This document shows positions 43,272 through 52,544 of a stretch of 64,000 nucleotides of DNA, piece by piece. Numbering within the stretch: position 1 is the stretch's first letter; the number at the start of each line of letters is the position of its first letter. The position numbers and the translations under genes were made by a program. Origin of the DNA: Terriglobia bacterium (lineage in GTDB: Bacteria > Acidobacteriota > Terriglobia > Bryobacterales > Bryobacteraceae); assembly GCA_020073345.1 (NCBI GenBank), contig JAIQFI010000023.1, forward strand, positions 1 through 64,000, given 5' to 3'. The notes under the pieces are model-generated. The model made no database searches, was not told the DNA's origin, and was given only the letters and a program-made list of their open reading frames with translations.

Positions 43272-44324
43272 TCAAGTCCCTACCATAATCTCCGTGGCTT
43301 GGCGGGTCCAACGCAGTGATGCGTTAAGCTTACCGGCTTGGATAAGCCTTCGTATGTGGCTGATGCGGGTGTAGGGAGTTCCGGCGAGATCGGCGGCGGT
43401 CAGCCTCACCGCGCGATAAGCCTCGTACAGTTCCTGTGCTCCCTTGCGGGCAGTCCACTGCGGATGAAAGCTCGGCAGTATCCGCCGGATCTTGTCGCAG
43501 TTCACGCGATAGCAACGCTTGTCGGGACCGCCGCCAGCGGCGTACTCAATATTGCAACCAGGAACGATCTCCGCAACGATCTCGGCGAGTTGGCTGATGC
43601 GGTAGTTCTCTTCGGTCTGGCCCACATTGAAAGTCGTGTTATGGATGGCGTCTCTCGGCGCTTCAAGAACACTCTCGACTGCCGCGGAGATATCGCGAAT
43701 GTGTGTGATGGGCCGCCACGGCGTACCGTCGCTCTTGATGTGCACGTTACCGGTCGTGTAAGCCGCCGCTACCAGATCGTTCAAAACCACATCCAACCGA
43801 AGGCGCGGAGAGACGCCATACGCCGTGGCAGGCCTCAGAAAAGTGGGGCTAAAATGATCATCCGCCATTCGGGTCAGATCTTGCTCGACCAGAAGTTTGG
43901 ATTCCGCATACGCGGTCACCGGGTTGAGTGGAGATGACTCGTCCAGAAAAGCATCTCCCGCCGCCCCATATACGCTGCAGGAGGAGAAGAAAACAAACCG
44001 GCTTGCACCCGCTTGTTTAGCAAGTTCCGCCAGCCGGACGGCAGCCTTGTGATTAATGTCGTAGGTCAAATTGGCGTCCAGGTCACCCAGCGGATCGTTC
44101 GACAATGCCGCCGGATGCACCACGGCGTCGAAGCCCTCAAGGTCGGCCTTCGTCAGATCACGAATGTCTTTGATCACCTCAGGAATCTGAGTTGACGCCT
44201 GCGCAAAGTCACAGCCTGCGAACAGATCGGTATCCAGACCGACTACTTCATGACCGGCGGAAAGCAGAACTGGCCCCGCAACGGCGCCGATATAGCCCTT
44301 GTGGCCAGTCAATAGTACTCTCAT
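43272..44324 (-). CDS. NAD-dependent epimerase/dehydratase (extended SDR)
   Basis: The Rossmann motif is GHKGYIG (Gly-x-x-Gly-x-x-Gly), followed by FFSSCSVYG with the catalytic Ser, and AYAESK with the YxxxK pair. The length and THIRDISAA motif match nucleotide-sugar 4-epimerases or reductases. It leads a sub-operon with the C-methyltransferase, cytidylyltransferase and deacetylase. A 286-bp leader with an ops-like element precedes it. Confidence 0.9.
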   Translation of the reverse strand: MRVLLTGHKGYIGAVAGPVLLSAGHEVVGLDTDLFAGCDFAQASTQIPEVIKDIRDLTKADLEGFDAVVHPAALSNDPLGDLDANLTYDINHKAAVRLAELAKQAGASRFVFFSSCSVYGAAGDAFLDESSPLNPVTAYAESKLLVEQDLTRMADDHFSPTFLRPATAYGVSPRLRLDVVLNDLVAAAYTTGNVHIKSDGTPWRPITHIRDISAAVESVLEAPRDAIHNTTFNVGQTEENYRISQLAEIVAEIVPGCNIEYAAGGGPDKRCYRVNCDKIRRILPSFHPQWTARKGAQELYEAYRAVRLTAADLAGTPYTRISHIRRLIQAGKLNASLRWTRQATEIMVGT

Positions 44325-44417
44325 GGACAGATTCCCTTACCCAGGCCTAACAGATCAAAACAACTCTTGCCGGTGTTAGCCGATTGGCTCCTGGAGCGCT
44401 TCTAGTTGCCTGGAAAA

Positions 44418-44429
44418 GCTACCGCCCCT
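44418..44429 (-). promoter_or_regulatory. ops/JUMPstart-like element in the epimerase leader
   Basis: On the minus strand the bases read AGGGGCGGTAGC, then TTTT. This equals 12 bases of the enterobacterial JUMPstart element that contains ops, the pause site recognised by RfaH. It lies 94 bp ahead of the epimerase start, and a TATAGT box at 44507-44512 (minus strand) could start the transcript about 75 bases earlier. The core GGCGGTAGC occurs at least twice more in the window inside coding sequence (near 20643 and 63988), so the core alone is weak evidence; the 12-mer and its place are what stand out. Confidence 0.4.
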
Positions 44430-44610
44430 TCGGTCCCAAGGACAAAAGCCCTCGACTCAAGCCGATAGGGTGATTGTAACCTCTTGAAGTAATCCCGCGA
44501 TATCGTACTATACTCACAGTTTCACCGTAGAACGATTTGGGGATATGATAACGGTCGTACCAGCACCAATTTGCTACCGGTTTGGGTGGATCCCTCCCCC
44601 TTTTACGTTG

Positions 44611-45936
44611 TTACCCGGCCGCGCCGTCAGGAACGACAGACAGCAGGCCATTTTGATGCAACAGTTCGGCCGCATCGCTGATCAACGGGAAAGGAAGGTC
44701 AGCACGTTCCGCAATGTCGAGCAGCGAGTGGTTTCCATCGGAAAGATTCAAAACCCAAAGGCGTGCGGACAACTCCCCCCCGTCCGCCGGACTGCCTGTT
44801 GAACGATAGAGGCCCCGCCGTCCCAGTTGCGGTTCACAAAAGGGGCTCTGGTTACAGTATCGTCGGTTATTTTCGAGCACGTCCAGTATTGCGCCGCAGA
44901 CGCGAAGAGACTCGGCCAGTTTATCCGGCCGGATAAAATCAAGATTGTCGGCGGATGTATGGTATTCAGGAAACTTTCCCCAAACACTCCGCATCAAGCA
45001 GCCGACTGGTAAATTAAAACCTGGAGAGCAGTACTGCCGCTCGTCGTAACCATCTGGCGAGAACTCTAGAATCTCCGAGGACTCGCTGAGATGGCGCAGA
45101 ACATGCGCTGCCGCCCGGTCAATCTCGGTTTTACCGCGGCGGCTCTTCTTGTAGTGGAATCCGCCGCTGTCGCCAAGGCACGTCAGCACTAATCCGTGGC
45201 GAATTTGGCTGACAGCCTTTCCATTCCGGGCGAGCCAAGTGATGGCGCCGATAGTTCCGGGAATGAATAGAAACCGGTACGAGTAACGAAGACGGCGCTG
45301 GGATAAGCGGCCAGCAAGGAAGGTCGCCACTGCCAAGCCGGAGAGATTATCGTTGGCCAATGACGGATGGCATGCATGGCAGGAAATCAGGACCTCATCG
45401 GCAAGTTCACCGGGAATATAGAATTCCCCATAGGTAAGGTGGCCGTTCGCTAGCGTAGAATCGATCCGCACCTCATAATTGCTGTCGGTCAGTGCAAGCA
45501 GTTGATTGTGAGAAAGGCAGAATCCCCAGTTCTCTTGGTAGTACGACGTACGGTAGGGAATCCACTCTGGATGATCCGGAATGGTAAAGAGGTGCGGTCT
45601 GAGCTCGCTCAGGGACATGGTGGCGTGCACAGGCACGCTGTAGTTCACAACGTGGAGGTTGTTTTTTTGGAAGTCCACCACGCGCTTCCCATTCGGACTT
45701 TTGATGTATGCGTCGCGGATGTTCCACTCCGTCGGAATGGTCCAATCAAACGCGGCGGTGCCTGTGGGAACCTCAACCGTCTCGATCGGGATGCGCTCTT
45801 GAATGACAGACAGTGTCTGGCGGATCCCCGAGCCTGTAATGCTTCTGCAGATGGGAAACAGCTCCTCGGCGAAGCTATACAATTCCCGCCCGATGTCCGC
45901 GGCCGGAGTCTGGTCGAACTCATTCAAGAGACCCAT
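44611..45936 (-). CDS. DUF4910/DUF2172 aminopeptidase-like protein
   Basis: A 441-residue protein that looks like the zinc aminopeptidase-fold family common in polysaccharide clusters. ISCHACHPSLANDNLSG holds the metal-binding His and Asp, and FPEYHTSADNLDFI another His. The N-terminal part (LFPICRSITG) and the C-terminal winged-helix region (residues ~360-440) fit DUF4910 and HTH_47. The reaction is not known; hydrolysis or formation of an amide on the glycan has been suspected for such genes, but that is inference. Confidence 0.85.
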   Translation of the reverse strand: MGLLNEFDQTPAADIGRELYSFAEELFPICRSITGSGIRQTLSVIQERIPIETVEVPTGTAAFDWTIPTEWNIRDAYIKSPNGKRVVDFQKNNLHVVNYSVPVHATMSLSELRPHLFTIPDHPEWIPYRTSYYQENWGFCLSHNQLLALTDSNYEVRIDSTLANGHLTYGEFYIPGELADEVLISCHACHPSLANDNLSGLAVATFLAGRLSQRRLRYSYRFLFIPGTIGAITWLARNGKAVSQIRHGLVLTCLGDSGGFHYKKSRRGKTEIDRAAAHVLRHLSESSEILEFSPDGYDERQYCSPGFNLPVGCLMRSVWGKFPEYHTSADNLDFIRPDKLAESLRVCGAILDVLENNRRYCNQSPFCEPQLGRRGLYRSTGSPADGGELSARLWVLNLSDGNHSLLDIAERADLPFPLISDAAELLHQNGLLSVVPDGAAG

Positions 45937-45963
45937 CCACTAATCCCCGCTTGGTTAACTTGG

Positions 45964-47190
45964 TCACGCCAAGACAGTAACCGGCGGCTCGCTGGCCTCT
46001 GTAACGTACTGGTATTTGGAATGGGCACGTCGAATGAGCGGACTCTCCAGAACTCGCCACGATACCTCGGCCAAAATCAGCACCGTGGCCAACGACAGAA
46101 CTGAGATGCACCATGTCCAGCCGGTTGGAATCGTGCCCTGTAGCGCGTATTGGAGCAGTCCGTTGATCCCTTGGTGAAAAATGTATACCGCATACGCGAT
46201 TGTCCCGAGCCTGACGAGCACGAGGTTACGGAACACGAGCCTTTCCATCCGCCCTGGATTCACTAGGACGAGGAGCAAAAGCGAAGTATAGAACATGGCT
46301 AGCCACGAGTAGCCGACGGTGTTCAGTAACCGATCCCGCGGATGGACGATGAAAACAACAAGCCCCAGTCCGAGCGCCACAAACGTAATGTAAATCTCTT
46401 TACGGTGAGAGACGAACCATGCCCATATCTCTTGATTACGACAGCCTAGCGCCAAGAGCACGCCGACACCGAGTGCGTCTGCGCGGCACGGCAGCAGAGT
46501 GTATGGGCCATAGTTTTTACCTAACATCACAAAAACGAATCGCACCACAGGAGCAAAAAGTATTGCTCCCACCGCCAAACGAACGATCCCCTTGGAACTC
46601 AACTTCCGAATCGCAAACGGAAGCAGAATGTAGAATTGTTCCTCTACGGCCAAGGACCATGTTACCAGCATCCATCCCGCTCCAAACGTAAAGTTGGATA
46701 CAACGAAAACGTTCTGAAGGAATAGAAAGTACGGCCAGACCGGTAAGTCATGATTAAATAAGGCTGCGTCTTGGTTCCACAAATAAAGACCGACTAAGAA
46801 TAACCCCAGCCATATAAAATACAACGGAAAGATACGATGGAGTCGGCGCAAATAGAAGGTTCCATAATAGCTATCGACATGCTTTGCATCGAGCAGAATG
46901 CCGCCAATCAAGAATCCAGACAGAACAAAAAATAGATCCACCCCGCTCCAACTGAGATTGAGCGGCACAAGCACATCCGACAGCCGTCCTTGAATGCCGT
47001 AATGAGTTTTGCTCCCACACACATAGTGCCAAACCAGGACCAGTAAGATTGCCAGACCTCTGATGCCATCCAACTCAGGAATTCGACCACGTAGATGCGG
47101 ATTCCGCCACACACAAGAGCCTTCGGGCATCGAATCAACGTTTTTCTGAGGTCCTGCTGGCCAGCCCGTTTCCATGCGAGATCTTAACAT
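45964..47190 (-). CDS. Acyltransferase family 3 (OafA-type O-acetyltransferase)
   Basis: An integral membrane protein with about ten helices and no SGNH tail. It begins IPELDGIRGLAILLVLVWHY, with the family R-x-x-R (RRLHRIFPLYF) and SLAVEEQFYILLP motifs. Enzymes of this type carry acetyl groups from the cytoplasm to surface polysaccharides. It may work with the SGNH protein at 36802-38175. Confidence 0.9.
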   Translation of the reverse strand: MLRSRMETGWPAGPQKNVDSMPEGSCVWRNPHLRGRIPELDGIRGLAILLVLVWHYVCGSKTHYGIQGRLSDVLVPLNLSWSGVDLFFVLSGFLIGGILLDAKHVDSYYGTFYLRRLHRIFPLYFIWLGLFLVGLYLWNQDAALFNHDLPVWPYFLFLQNVFVVSNFTFGAGWMLVTWSLAVEEQFYILLPFAIRKLSSKGIVRLAVGAILFAPVVRFVFVMLGKNYGPYTLLPCRADALGVGVLLALGCRNQEIWAWFVSHRKEIYITFVALGLGLVVFIVHPRDRLLNTVGYSWLAMFYTSLLLLVLVNPGRMERLVFRNLVLVRLGTIAYAVYIFHQGINGLLQYALQGTIPTGWTWCISVLSLATVLILAEVSWRVLESPLIRRAHSKYQYVTEASEPPVTVLA

Positions 47191-47210
47191 GCCACGTTAA
47201 TCCAGCAACG

Positions 47211-48911
47211 TCACTTAGCTGAGGGATCGGGTGACTCCCAAGCCACCTCATAGACCACGGCGTTAGCTGATTGGTAGACTAGCTGGAAGTTCTCCGGAAT
47301 TTTGCCTGACGTTGGGTCCAGCAGGAAGGAGAACTGCGGCGGATCGTGCAGTTCCCAATACCGGTCCTCGTGAGCCCGTGTATAGACAAGATAGTCCGCT
47401 CTAAGATTCGACTCGTCCATATCAGATGGGTATTTGGGCGCGTAATGCCGTAAGCGTGCACTCACGTTTTTGTAGTGTACAAGCCCGTCAACCGAGCCGG
47501 TGTATTCGAAAGGAGTGGCTAGGTACTTGGCACCCGCGTAGTAGGCCCGGGCGGGATCAAGTGACATAATTACTTTCGATGCGATTTTAGGATCGTGTGC
47601 TTTGAGTGCAAGAGTGATCTCCTCGGCATCGACCAACGACCGATAGGATGCGGGCTCGTTATGGTACTCTCTCAGAACTCGCGTACACATCAGTGCGCCG
47701 CAGATGAGAACCAGGCCCATCGCCAACCCGCCGCCATGTATTGTGTGAAAGCTGATGAATTTACCCTCGAGCCTGCGCAGGTAGCCCAGTAGAAACGCCG
47801 CGCTCACGGCGACCACCAATACGATCCACGACAACAAGTAATAGGAGTTCAGGTAAGCTTGCGAGACCATAAGTATGGATGCAGCCAGCACGCCAAAGGT
47901 CGCGAGTGACTGGTTCAGCTTGAAGCTAAAGAGGCTTTCGAGCACACCGGGCACCACTAAAAGCGCAAGAGCTCCCGCGGACCCGATCAGTAGGCTGACG
48001 GACAGAGGTATGTTCGAAACAATATTGTGAATATGAGCCGCAGTATGATGAACGATGATATCTTTGAAGCCTCTGATGTTCTGATCACCTGCCCAGCGCC
48101 ATAAGAACTGCAGCGAGTTGGTATCCCGGCCGAATACGCCCACGCTAACGTTCAAGTAATTCCAATTGTGAATCGGGGAGCCGTTGTACTTGGCATTGTA
48201 ATACCACCATGGCGACGAGATCACGGCGAAACCGGCTAAGAAAGATGCGGTACATGTGGCCGCCTTTTTCAAATTGTGAAAGGGAACCAGAGACAGTGGC
48301 AGAAGCACCAGAACGTAACTGGTGTAGCGTGTGAGCGCCGCGCACGCACAGATTGCACCGGCTAGAAACAATCGGCCGGCCCGGGGTTCCTTGATTGAAC
48401 GCAAGAAGAACAGCAGCCCGCTGTTGAAAAGCAAGGCATCCAGCATGTGGTTGTCTGACTGCAATGATTCCTGTATGTACAACGGACTGAACGCCAAATA
48501 GATCTGCGTCCAAATGCCGACGTGTTCGTGCGTGCTGAGTTCGCTGGCTAACTCGTATGCGATCAGCAAGAGCAGTGAGGCAGACAGAATCGAAATGACC
48601 TTGCCAGCGAGGAAGCCGCTGCCGAGCAGGCCACCCAAGCCCATGAGCAAGGAGAACAAGGGGGGATAAAAATGCGAGGCCCATCCGTGGTAACCGCCCC
48701 CTGAAATAAGCTCTTTGCCGCTGAAGTATTCCATGACGCCGGTCCACTCACTGAAAATCCCGTGCACGGGAGCCAGCAACAAGAGCGTTACGCCATAGAG
48801 CAGCGGCACGTAAACACGTCGATACCGCCCCAGCCGCATCATGAAGGAGTCGTCCTTCATAGACAATGACCTACTGTCTGGTAGGTCTTGTGATTCAGGA
48901 ATCGGTATCAC
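47211..48911 (-). CDS. GT39/ArnT-like membrane glycosyltransferase
   Basis: A polytopic protein of 566 residues with about eleven helices. After the first helix comes an acidic or aromatic loop and HFYPPLFSLLMGLGG, as in dolichyl-phosphate-mannose-type GT-C enzymes. The C-terminal ~150 residues are periplasmic. GT-C enzymes use polyprenyl-phosphate sugars, and the HAD-UbiA gene directly upstream could make such a donor. The GTG at 48911 overlaps the upstream stop (GTGA); an ATG at 48860 with AGTAGG upstream is an alternative. Confidence 0.85.
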   Translation of the reverse strand: MIPIPESQDLPDSRSLSMKDDSFMMRLGRYRRVYVPLLYGVTLLLLAPVHGIFSEWTGVMEYFSGKELISGGGYHGWASHFYPPLFSLLMGLGGLLGSGFLAGKVISILSASLLLLIAYELASELSTHEHVGIWTQIYLAFSPLYIQESLQSDNHMLDALLFNSGLLFFLRSIKEPRAGRLFLAGAICACAALTRYTSYVLVLLPLSLVPFHNLKKAATCTASFLAGFAVISSPWWYYNAKYNGSPIHNWNYLNVSVGVFGRDTNSLQFLWRWAGDQNIRGFKDIIVHHTAAHIHNIVSNIPLSVSLLIGSAGALALLVVPGVLESLFSFKLNQSLATFGVLAASILMVSQAYLNSYYLLSWIVLVVAVSAAFLLGYLRRLEGKFISFHTIHGGGLAMGLVLICGALMCTRVLREYHNEPASYRSLVDAEEITLALKAHDPKIASKVIMSLDPARAYYAGAKYLATPFEYTGSVDGLVHYKNVSARLRHYAPKYPSDMDESNLRADYLVYTRAHEDRYWELHDPPQFSFLLDPTSGKIPENFQLVYQSANAVVYEVAWESPDPSAK

Positions 48912-50371
48912 GGACTCACGAGTTTGGAAAGGTTGGAATTAGCCAACAACATGGCGAGCAGGATCAGCACTGCCACCAGCCAGGACACCCAGTCCTTTCC
49001 GGCGAACACAATCGGGTCGTCGTGGATATGACCGCGTATCGTCGAAAGCCAGAGGCGGCATTGCCAGAATAGAATCAGGACGACTTGTGCCCATAGAAGC
49101 TCAGGCGAACGGTAGTTCTGGGTGACGGTCGGACTCTGGACGTAAAGCGCAAGCACCAGGCAGGAAACGAAGCTGGAAGAGATGCCCATGGCCTGCAGAG
49201 TAAAAATGTCTCCTGGGCGATAGCCGCGCGATGAGTTGACCCGAGCCTGCTCTTGCAACAATAGGAGTTCCGAAACACGCTTGATGGTCGCCAGACTGAA
49301 AAACAGGAAGCAGGAGAAACTGAAAAGCCAGAAAGAAACGAAGTGACCGCTCACGACGCCGCCGGCTAACAGACGGACAGAATAGATGGCAGCAAGCAGA
49401 AACAAATCGACCAGGGGAAAACGCTTGAGACCGATCGAGTAGACGAACGAGGCGATTCCATACAGAAGTACTTCTGGCAGCACTTTGAGCGCCACGGCGA
49501 TGGCGATCGCTGCCGCTAAACCGACCGGCACGGCCCCGAACGACAGACTGAGCGGGAAGTCTCCGGAGGCGAGTGGGCGCTTTCTTTTTATGGGATGCAG
49601 CCTATCCGACTCGAGATCGACAATGTCGTTGAAGACATACAGGACGGACGCCATAAGACTGAGGGCAACGAAAAGGCCGGCGCAGCGAATCCAGGCGGTC
49701 CGGTCAGAGAGGGCGTTCGCCGTCACGATGGGCACAAACACGAGCAGGTTCTTGCACCATTGATAGGGACGCAGGAGGCGGATGAAACTCCGAATGCGCG
49801 ATCCGCGGGGAAGGTGGGCTTCCACGGAGGTGAATGCGGCGATGCGGTTGGCCTGGCGACGGCTCATACCCACGATGACCGCCGAGCTGGCCGACCGCCA
49901 GATAGCGATGTCGGATCGGGCATTGCCGACATAGGAGAAACGGTACGCCCCGAACCGCGCACGCAGCACTTCAGCCTTACCTTCTCCGCTGAGATTGTGA
50001 ACGCCGTCGGAAGCGATGACTTCATCGAAAATAGCGAGGTGAGTAGCAGTTTGCATCGCGATTTTGCGGTCGGCTCCCGTGGCCAGTACGATCTTCCGCC
50101 CGTTCCCTCGGGCGTTGTGAAGCAATTGGAGGACGCCGTTGTGGAACGGCAATGCCGCACTGTTCAGCGTCACTCGCTTTGAAATCTCAGCTTTAAAGGA
50201 GGCCTTACCCCTCAGAAGCCACAGCGGCAGCCGCAGGAGGAGCCAAGGTCTCCGCAGGGCGGCGGCTAGGCACTCGTAGAGAGAATCAGAACGTAGAAGC
50301 GTACCATCGAGATCCACGCACAACGGGGCAAGAGCCGCTCCAGTGGCCGAACCCTCAGCTCTTGTTTGCAT
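48908..50371 (-). CDS. HAD phosphatase-UbiA prenyltransferase fusion
   Basis: Residues 1-190 are a HAD domain (PLCVDLDGTLLRSD, IVLATGADRK, YVGNARSDIAIW). The rest is a UbiA-type membrane prenyltransferase with eight or nine helices and the metal-binding NDIVDLESDRLHPIKRKRPLASG region (NDxxDxxxD). Related fusions resemble decaprenyl-phosphate phosphoribose synthases plus the matching phosphatase, which make a polyprenyl-phosphate pentose. With the GT39-like gene next to it, a lipid-linked pentose donor for the polymer is likely. Confidence 0.88.
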   Translation of the reverse strand: MQTRAEGSATGAALAPLCVDLDGTLLRSDSLYECLAAALRRPWLLLRLPLWLLRGKASFKAEISKRVTLNSAALPFHNGVLQLLHNARGNGRKIVLATGADRKIAMQTATHLAIFDEVIASDGVHNLSGEGKAEVLRARFGAYRFSYVGNARSDIAIWRSASSAVIVGMSRRQANRIAAFTSVEAHLPRGSRIRSFIRLLRPYQWCKNLLVFVPIVTANALSDRTAWIRCAGLFVALSLMASVLYVFNDIVDLESDRLHPIKRKRPLASGDFPLSLSFGAVPVGLAAAIAIAVALKVLPEVLLYGIASFVYSIGLKRFPLVDLFLLAAIYSVRLLAGGVVSGHFVSFWLFSFSCFLFFSLATIKRVSELLLLQEQARVNSSRGYRPGDIFTLQAMGISSSFVSCLVLALYVQSPTVTQNYRSPELLWAQVVLILFWQCRLWLSTIRGHIHDDPIVFAGKDWVSWLVAVLILLAMLLANSNLSKLVSP

Positions 50372-50392
50372 ATAGGGACGATTACGGGAAGG

Positions 50393-50944
50393 CTACGGCT
50401 TCTGACGCACTACGCTAGCTTCAAAGTCGGGAAACGCACGGTCCCGCTCCGAAATCACTTTCACTTCGCTGGGCCAGGTGATCCCGAATTCCGGATCATT
50501 CCACCGCACGCCGCGCGCCGATTCTGGATGGTAGAACTCGGACATCTGGTAGAAGACTTCGGTTTCGTCCTCTAGCGTGAGAAACCCGTGCGCACAGCCT
50601 TCCGGCACGTACATCATGTTGCGATTAGCGGCGGATAGCAGCACGGCGATCCACTGTCGGAACGTGGGAGACTCGGGGCGGAGGTCCAGTACCACGTCAT
50701 AAATCGCGCCGCTGGTGCAACGCACTACCTTAGCCTCGGCGAAGGGAGGCGCTTGATAATGCATGCCTCGCAACGTGCCCTTTCGCGCATTGAATGAAAT
50801 GCTACACTGCACGAGGTTGGGATTGAGGCCGTTGTTTCGGAAGTCTTCTTGGCACCAGCAGCGCGCGAAGAACCCTCGCTCATCGGGAATGCTTTCGAGG
50901 CCGATCTCGAAAACTCCGGGCAGCTTGGTGTGACGAAACGTCAT
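50393..50944 (-). CDS. rfbC: RfbC/RmlC-like nucleotide-sugar 3,5-epimerase
   Basis: A cupin of 183 residues with IPDERGFFARCW, GTLRGMHYQAPP (catalytic His), VYDVVLDLR-like YDVVLDLRPESPTF and VPEGCAHGFLTLED. These mark dTDP-4-keto-6-deoxyglucose 3,5-epimerases. No RmlA, RmlB or RmlD is in the window, so it may act on a CDP- or TDP-keto sugar supplied elsewhere. Confidence 0.9.
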   Translation of the reverse strand: MTFRHTKLPGVFEIGLESIPDERGFFARCWCQEDFRNNGLNPNLVQCSISFNARKGTLRGMHYQAPPFAEAKVVRCTSGAIYDVVLDLRPESPTFRQWIAVLLSAANRNMMYVPEGCAHGFLTLEDETEVFYQMSEFYHPESARGVRWNDPEFGITWPSEVKVISERDRAFPDFEASVVRQKP

Positions 50945-51049
50945 GACGAATCAGCGGTCAGCCTGCGCAGAGACAGCAGGGCGCTCCATGAGTGCCGAAA
51001 CTCGGCGCTGTGTCCGACGCGCCGGGCTACCGAGATTCAATCTCGTGGA

Positions 51050-52387
51050 TTATCCACGACTCGATTCTTTGCTGGCAACCTCCCGACTCGCGATCTCCCT
51101 GGGGTTCGTTGGTTGCTTACGCTGGAACTGTGTCCACAGGTAGTGGTGCATAGAATAAACGAAACTCCTGTTTGGCCAAGGCCGGAGGAGTTCTTCGCTT
51201 AACTCGGGTTCTCCCCAGGGAACATCCTGGAAACTGGACTGCAACAACTCGCTGTTGGAAATCCAGGCCTGTGGGAAGTAGGCGATTAGATCGTTGTGGG
51301 TAACCGGTGGTAGCTCTTGGAGCGGTTTACCAGACAATTGCGCCAACAGCTCACCAATTAAATCTCGTCCTTTTCCAAGCCGCAGATGGCAAAGCGGTGT
51401 GCAACGAGGATTCATTTCGATGAGATAGGTCTCGCCACCGCCTTCCTCAATCACGAAATCCAAACCAAAGAAGCCAGACAGACTCAGCCGTCGCGCAATG
51501 CGTTCAGCCGCGACCATCATTTCAGGGTTGTTGACCACCCGCACCACACTGGCCGGGCCAGTGGACCCGGTTGCGCTGACCACGTCAACACCGACTCCAG
51601 CTAATACACGGCCCTCCCAGCACACGACGGCGCAGTTCGCAGGACGGCCCTGAATATATGCCTGTGCGATCACTGCCGGCTTCGACCGCCGCCACCACGG
51701 CCGCAGCAAAAATGGGTCCCGATTAACGATGAGCCGCTTGACGATCCGCGCGGTTCTATATAACTTCCGGGCATCCCAGAAAAACCGCTCGGCCGCCACA
51801 GGGGTCTGAACAATCTCCACACCAAGGCCGCCTGACGTGCCATCTATTTTCATCACCCAGGGAAAGCCCGGTCCTCCTTTAAGGTGCTCCAGATCGCCAA
51901 GTGCATTGATCGCATACGTTTCGGGCACCCGCAGGCCCATCTCGCGGGCGATTTTCAGAAATTCGTAGCGGGACGACACAATTGGGAAGCCATCGACCGC
52001 GCCCAACGAGCGCGAGAGTAGGGCCGCGATATCGTCTCTCCCTTGCAGACTCGCGCGCGCGTACAATTCATGCAAATACTCGACACTGCGGTCATCGCAC
52101 GGGATCACGATAGCGGGGTCGGATGCCTCGATCGCTGTTTGTAGTGAGTCGAGCGGATGCAGACTGCTGAAGTGCATCGTTTCGGCAATGGCCCGCGTTT
52201 TTAAAGCAGGGTGACGATTGGGGCATAGCACCGAAACAGTAGCGCCTGCCCTGGACAGGCCGATAGCAAGCCGCGCAGATGTCGCCCACCGCGCGGTGTC
52301 CGTCAGCAACACTCTTATAGGAGCGTCCACTTTGCCCGAATTGTAATCCACACTACTACGCACAGATCGAATGTTAGACAGAATCAA
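51050..52387 (-). CDS. ATP-grasp ligase-like protein
   Basis: A 445-residue ATP-grasp protein. The N-terminal domain (RVLLTDTARWATSARLAIGLSRAG) resembles a pre-ATP-grasp fold; FPWVMKIDGTSGGLGV is the glycine-rich ATP loop and TYLIEMNPRCTPL the Glu/Asn metal site. Such enzymes join carboxylates to amines or form carbamoyl-type bonds. It may attach an amino acid to the glycan. The start is unclear: a TTG at 52387, or GTG at 52351 or 52330. Confidence 0.82.
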   Translation of the reverse strand: MILSNIRSVRSSVDYNSGKVDAPIRVLLTDTARWATSARLAIGLSRAGATVSVLCPNRHPALKTRAIAETMHFSSLHPLDSLQTAIEASDPAIVIPCDDRSVEYLHELYARASLQGRDDIAALLSRSLGAVDGFPIVSSRYEFLKIAREMGLRVPETYAINALGDLEHLKGGPGFPWVMKIDGTSGGLGVEIVQTPVAAERFFWDARKLYRTARIVKRLIVNRDPFLLRPWWRRSKPAVIAQAYIQGRPANCAVVCWEGRVLAGVGVDVVSATGSTGPASVVRVVNNPEMMVAAERIARRLSLSGFFGLDFVIEEGGGETYLIEMNPRCTPLCHLRLGKGRDLIGELLAQLSGKPLQELPPVTHNDLIAYFPQAWISNSELLQSSFQDVPWGEPELSEELLRPWPNRSFVYSMHHYLWTQFQRKQPTNPREIASREVASKESSRG

Positions 52388-52544
52388 CCAGCTCTTGGCT
52401 ATCGAGAGGTCATCCGCTTGGTATCCCCATCGACGCGCGGGCCTACTGGGGATATATCGTCACTTTGTCCTTAATCCTGTAAGTGCTCTTGCTTCTGGTC
52501 GTCGGACTATGGACACGTAAGCGCGAAGTACTCGTCTCGACGGC

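Noticed and set aside
50393-50944. A complete dTDP-rhamnose pathway
   Set aside because: Only the RfbC-like epimerase is present; RmlA, RmlB and RmlD are absent from the window.
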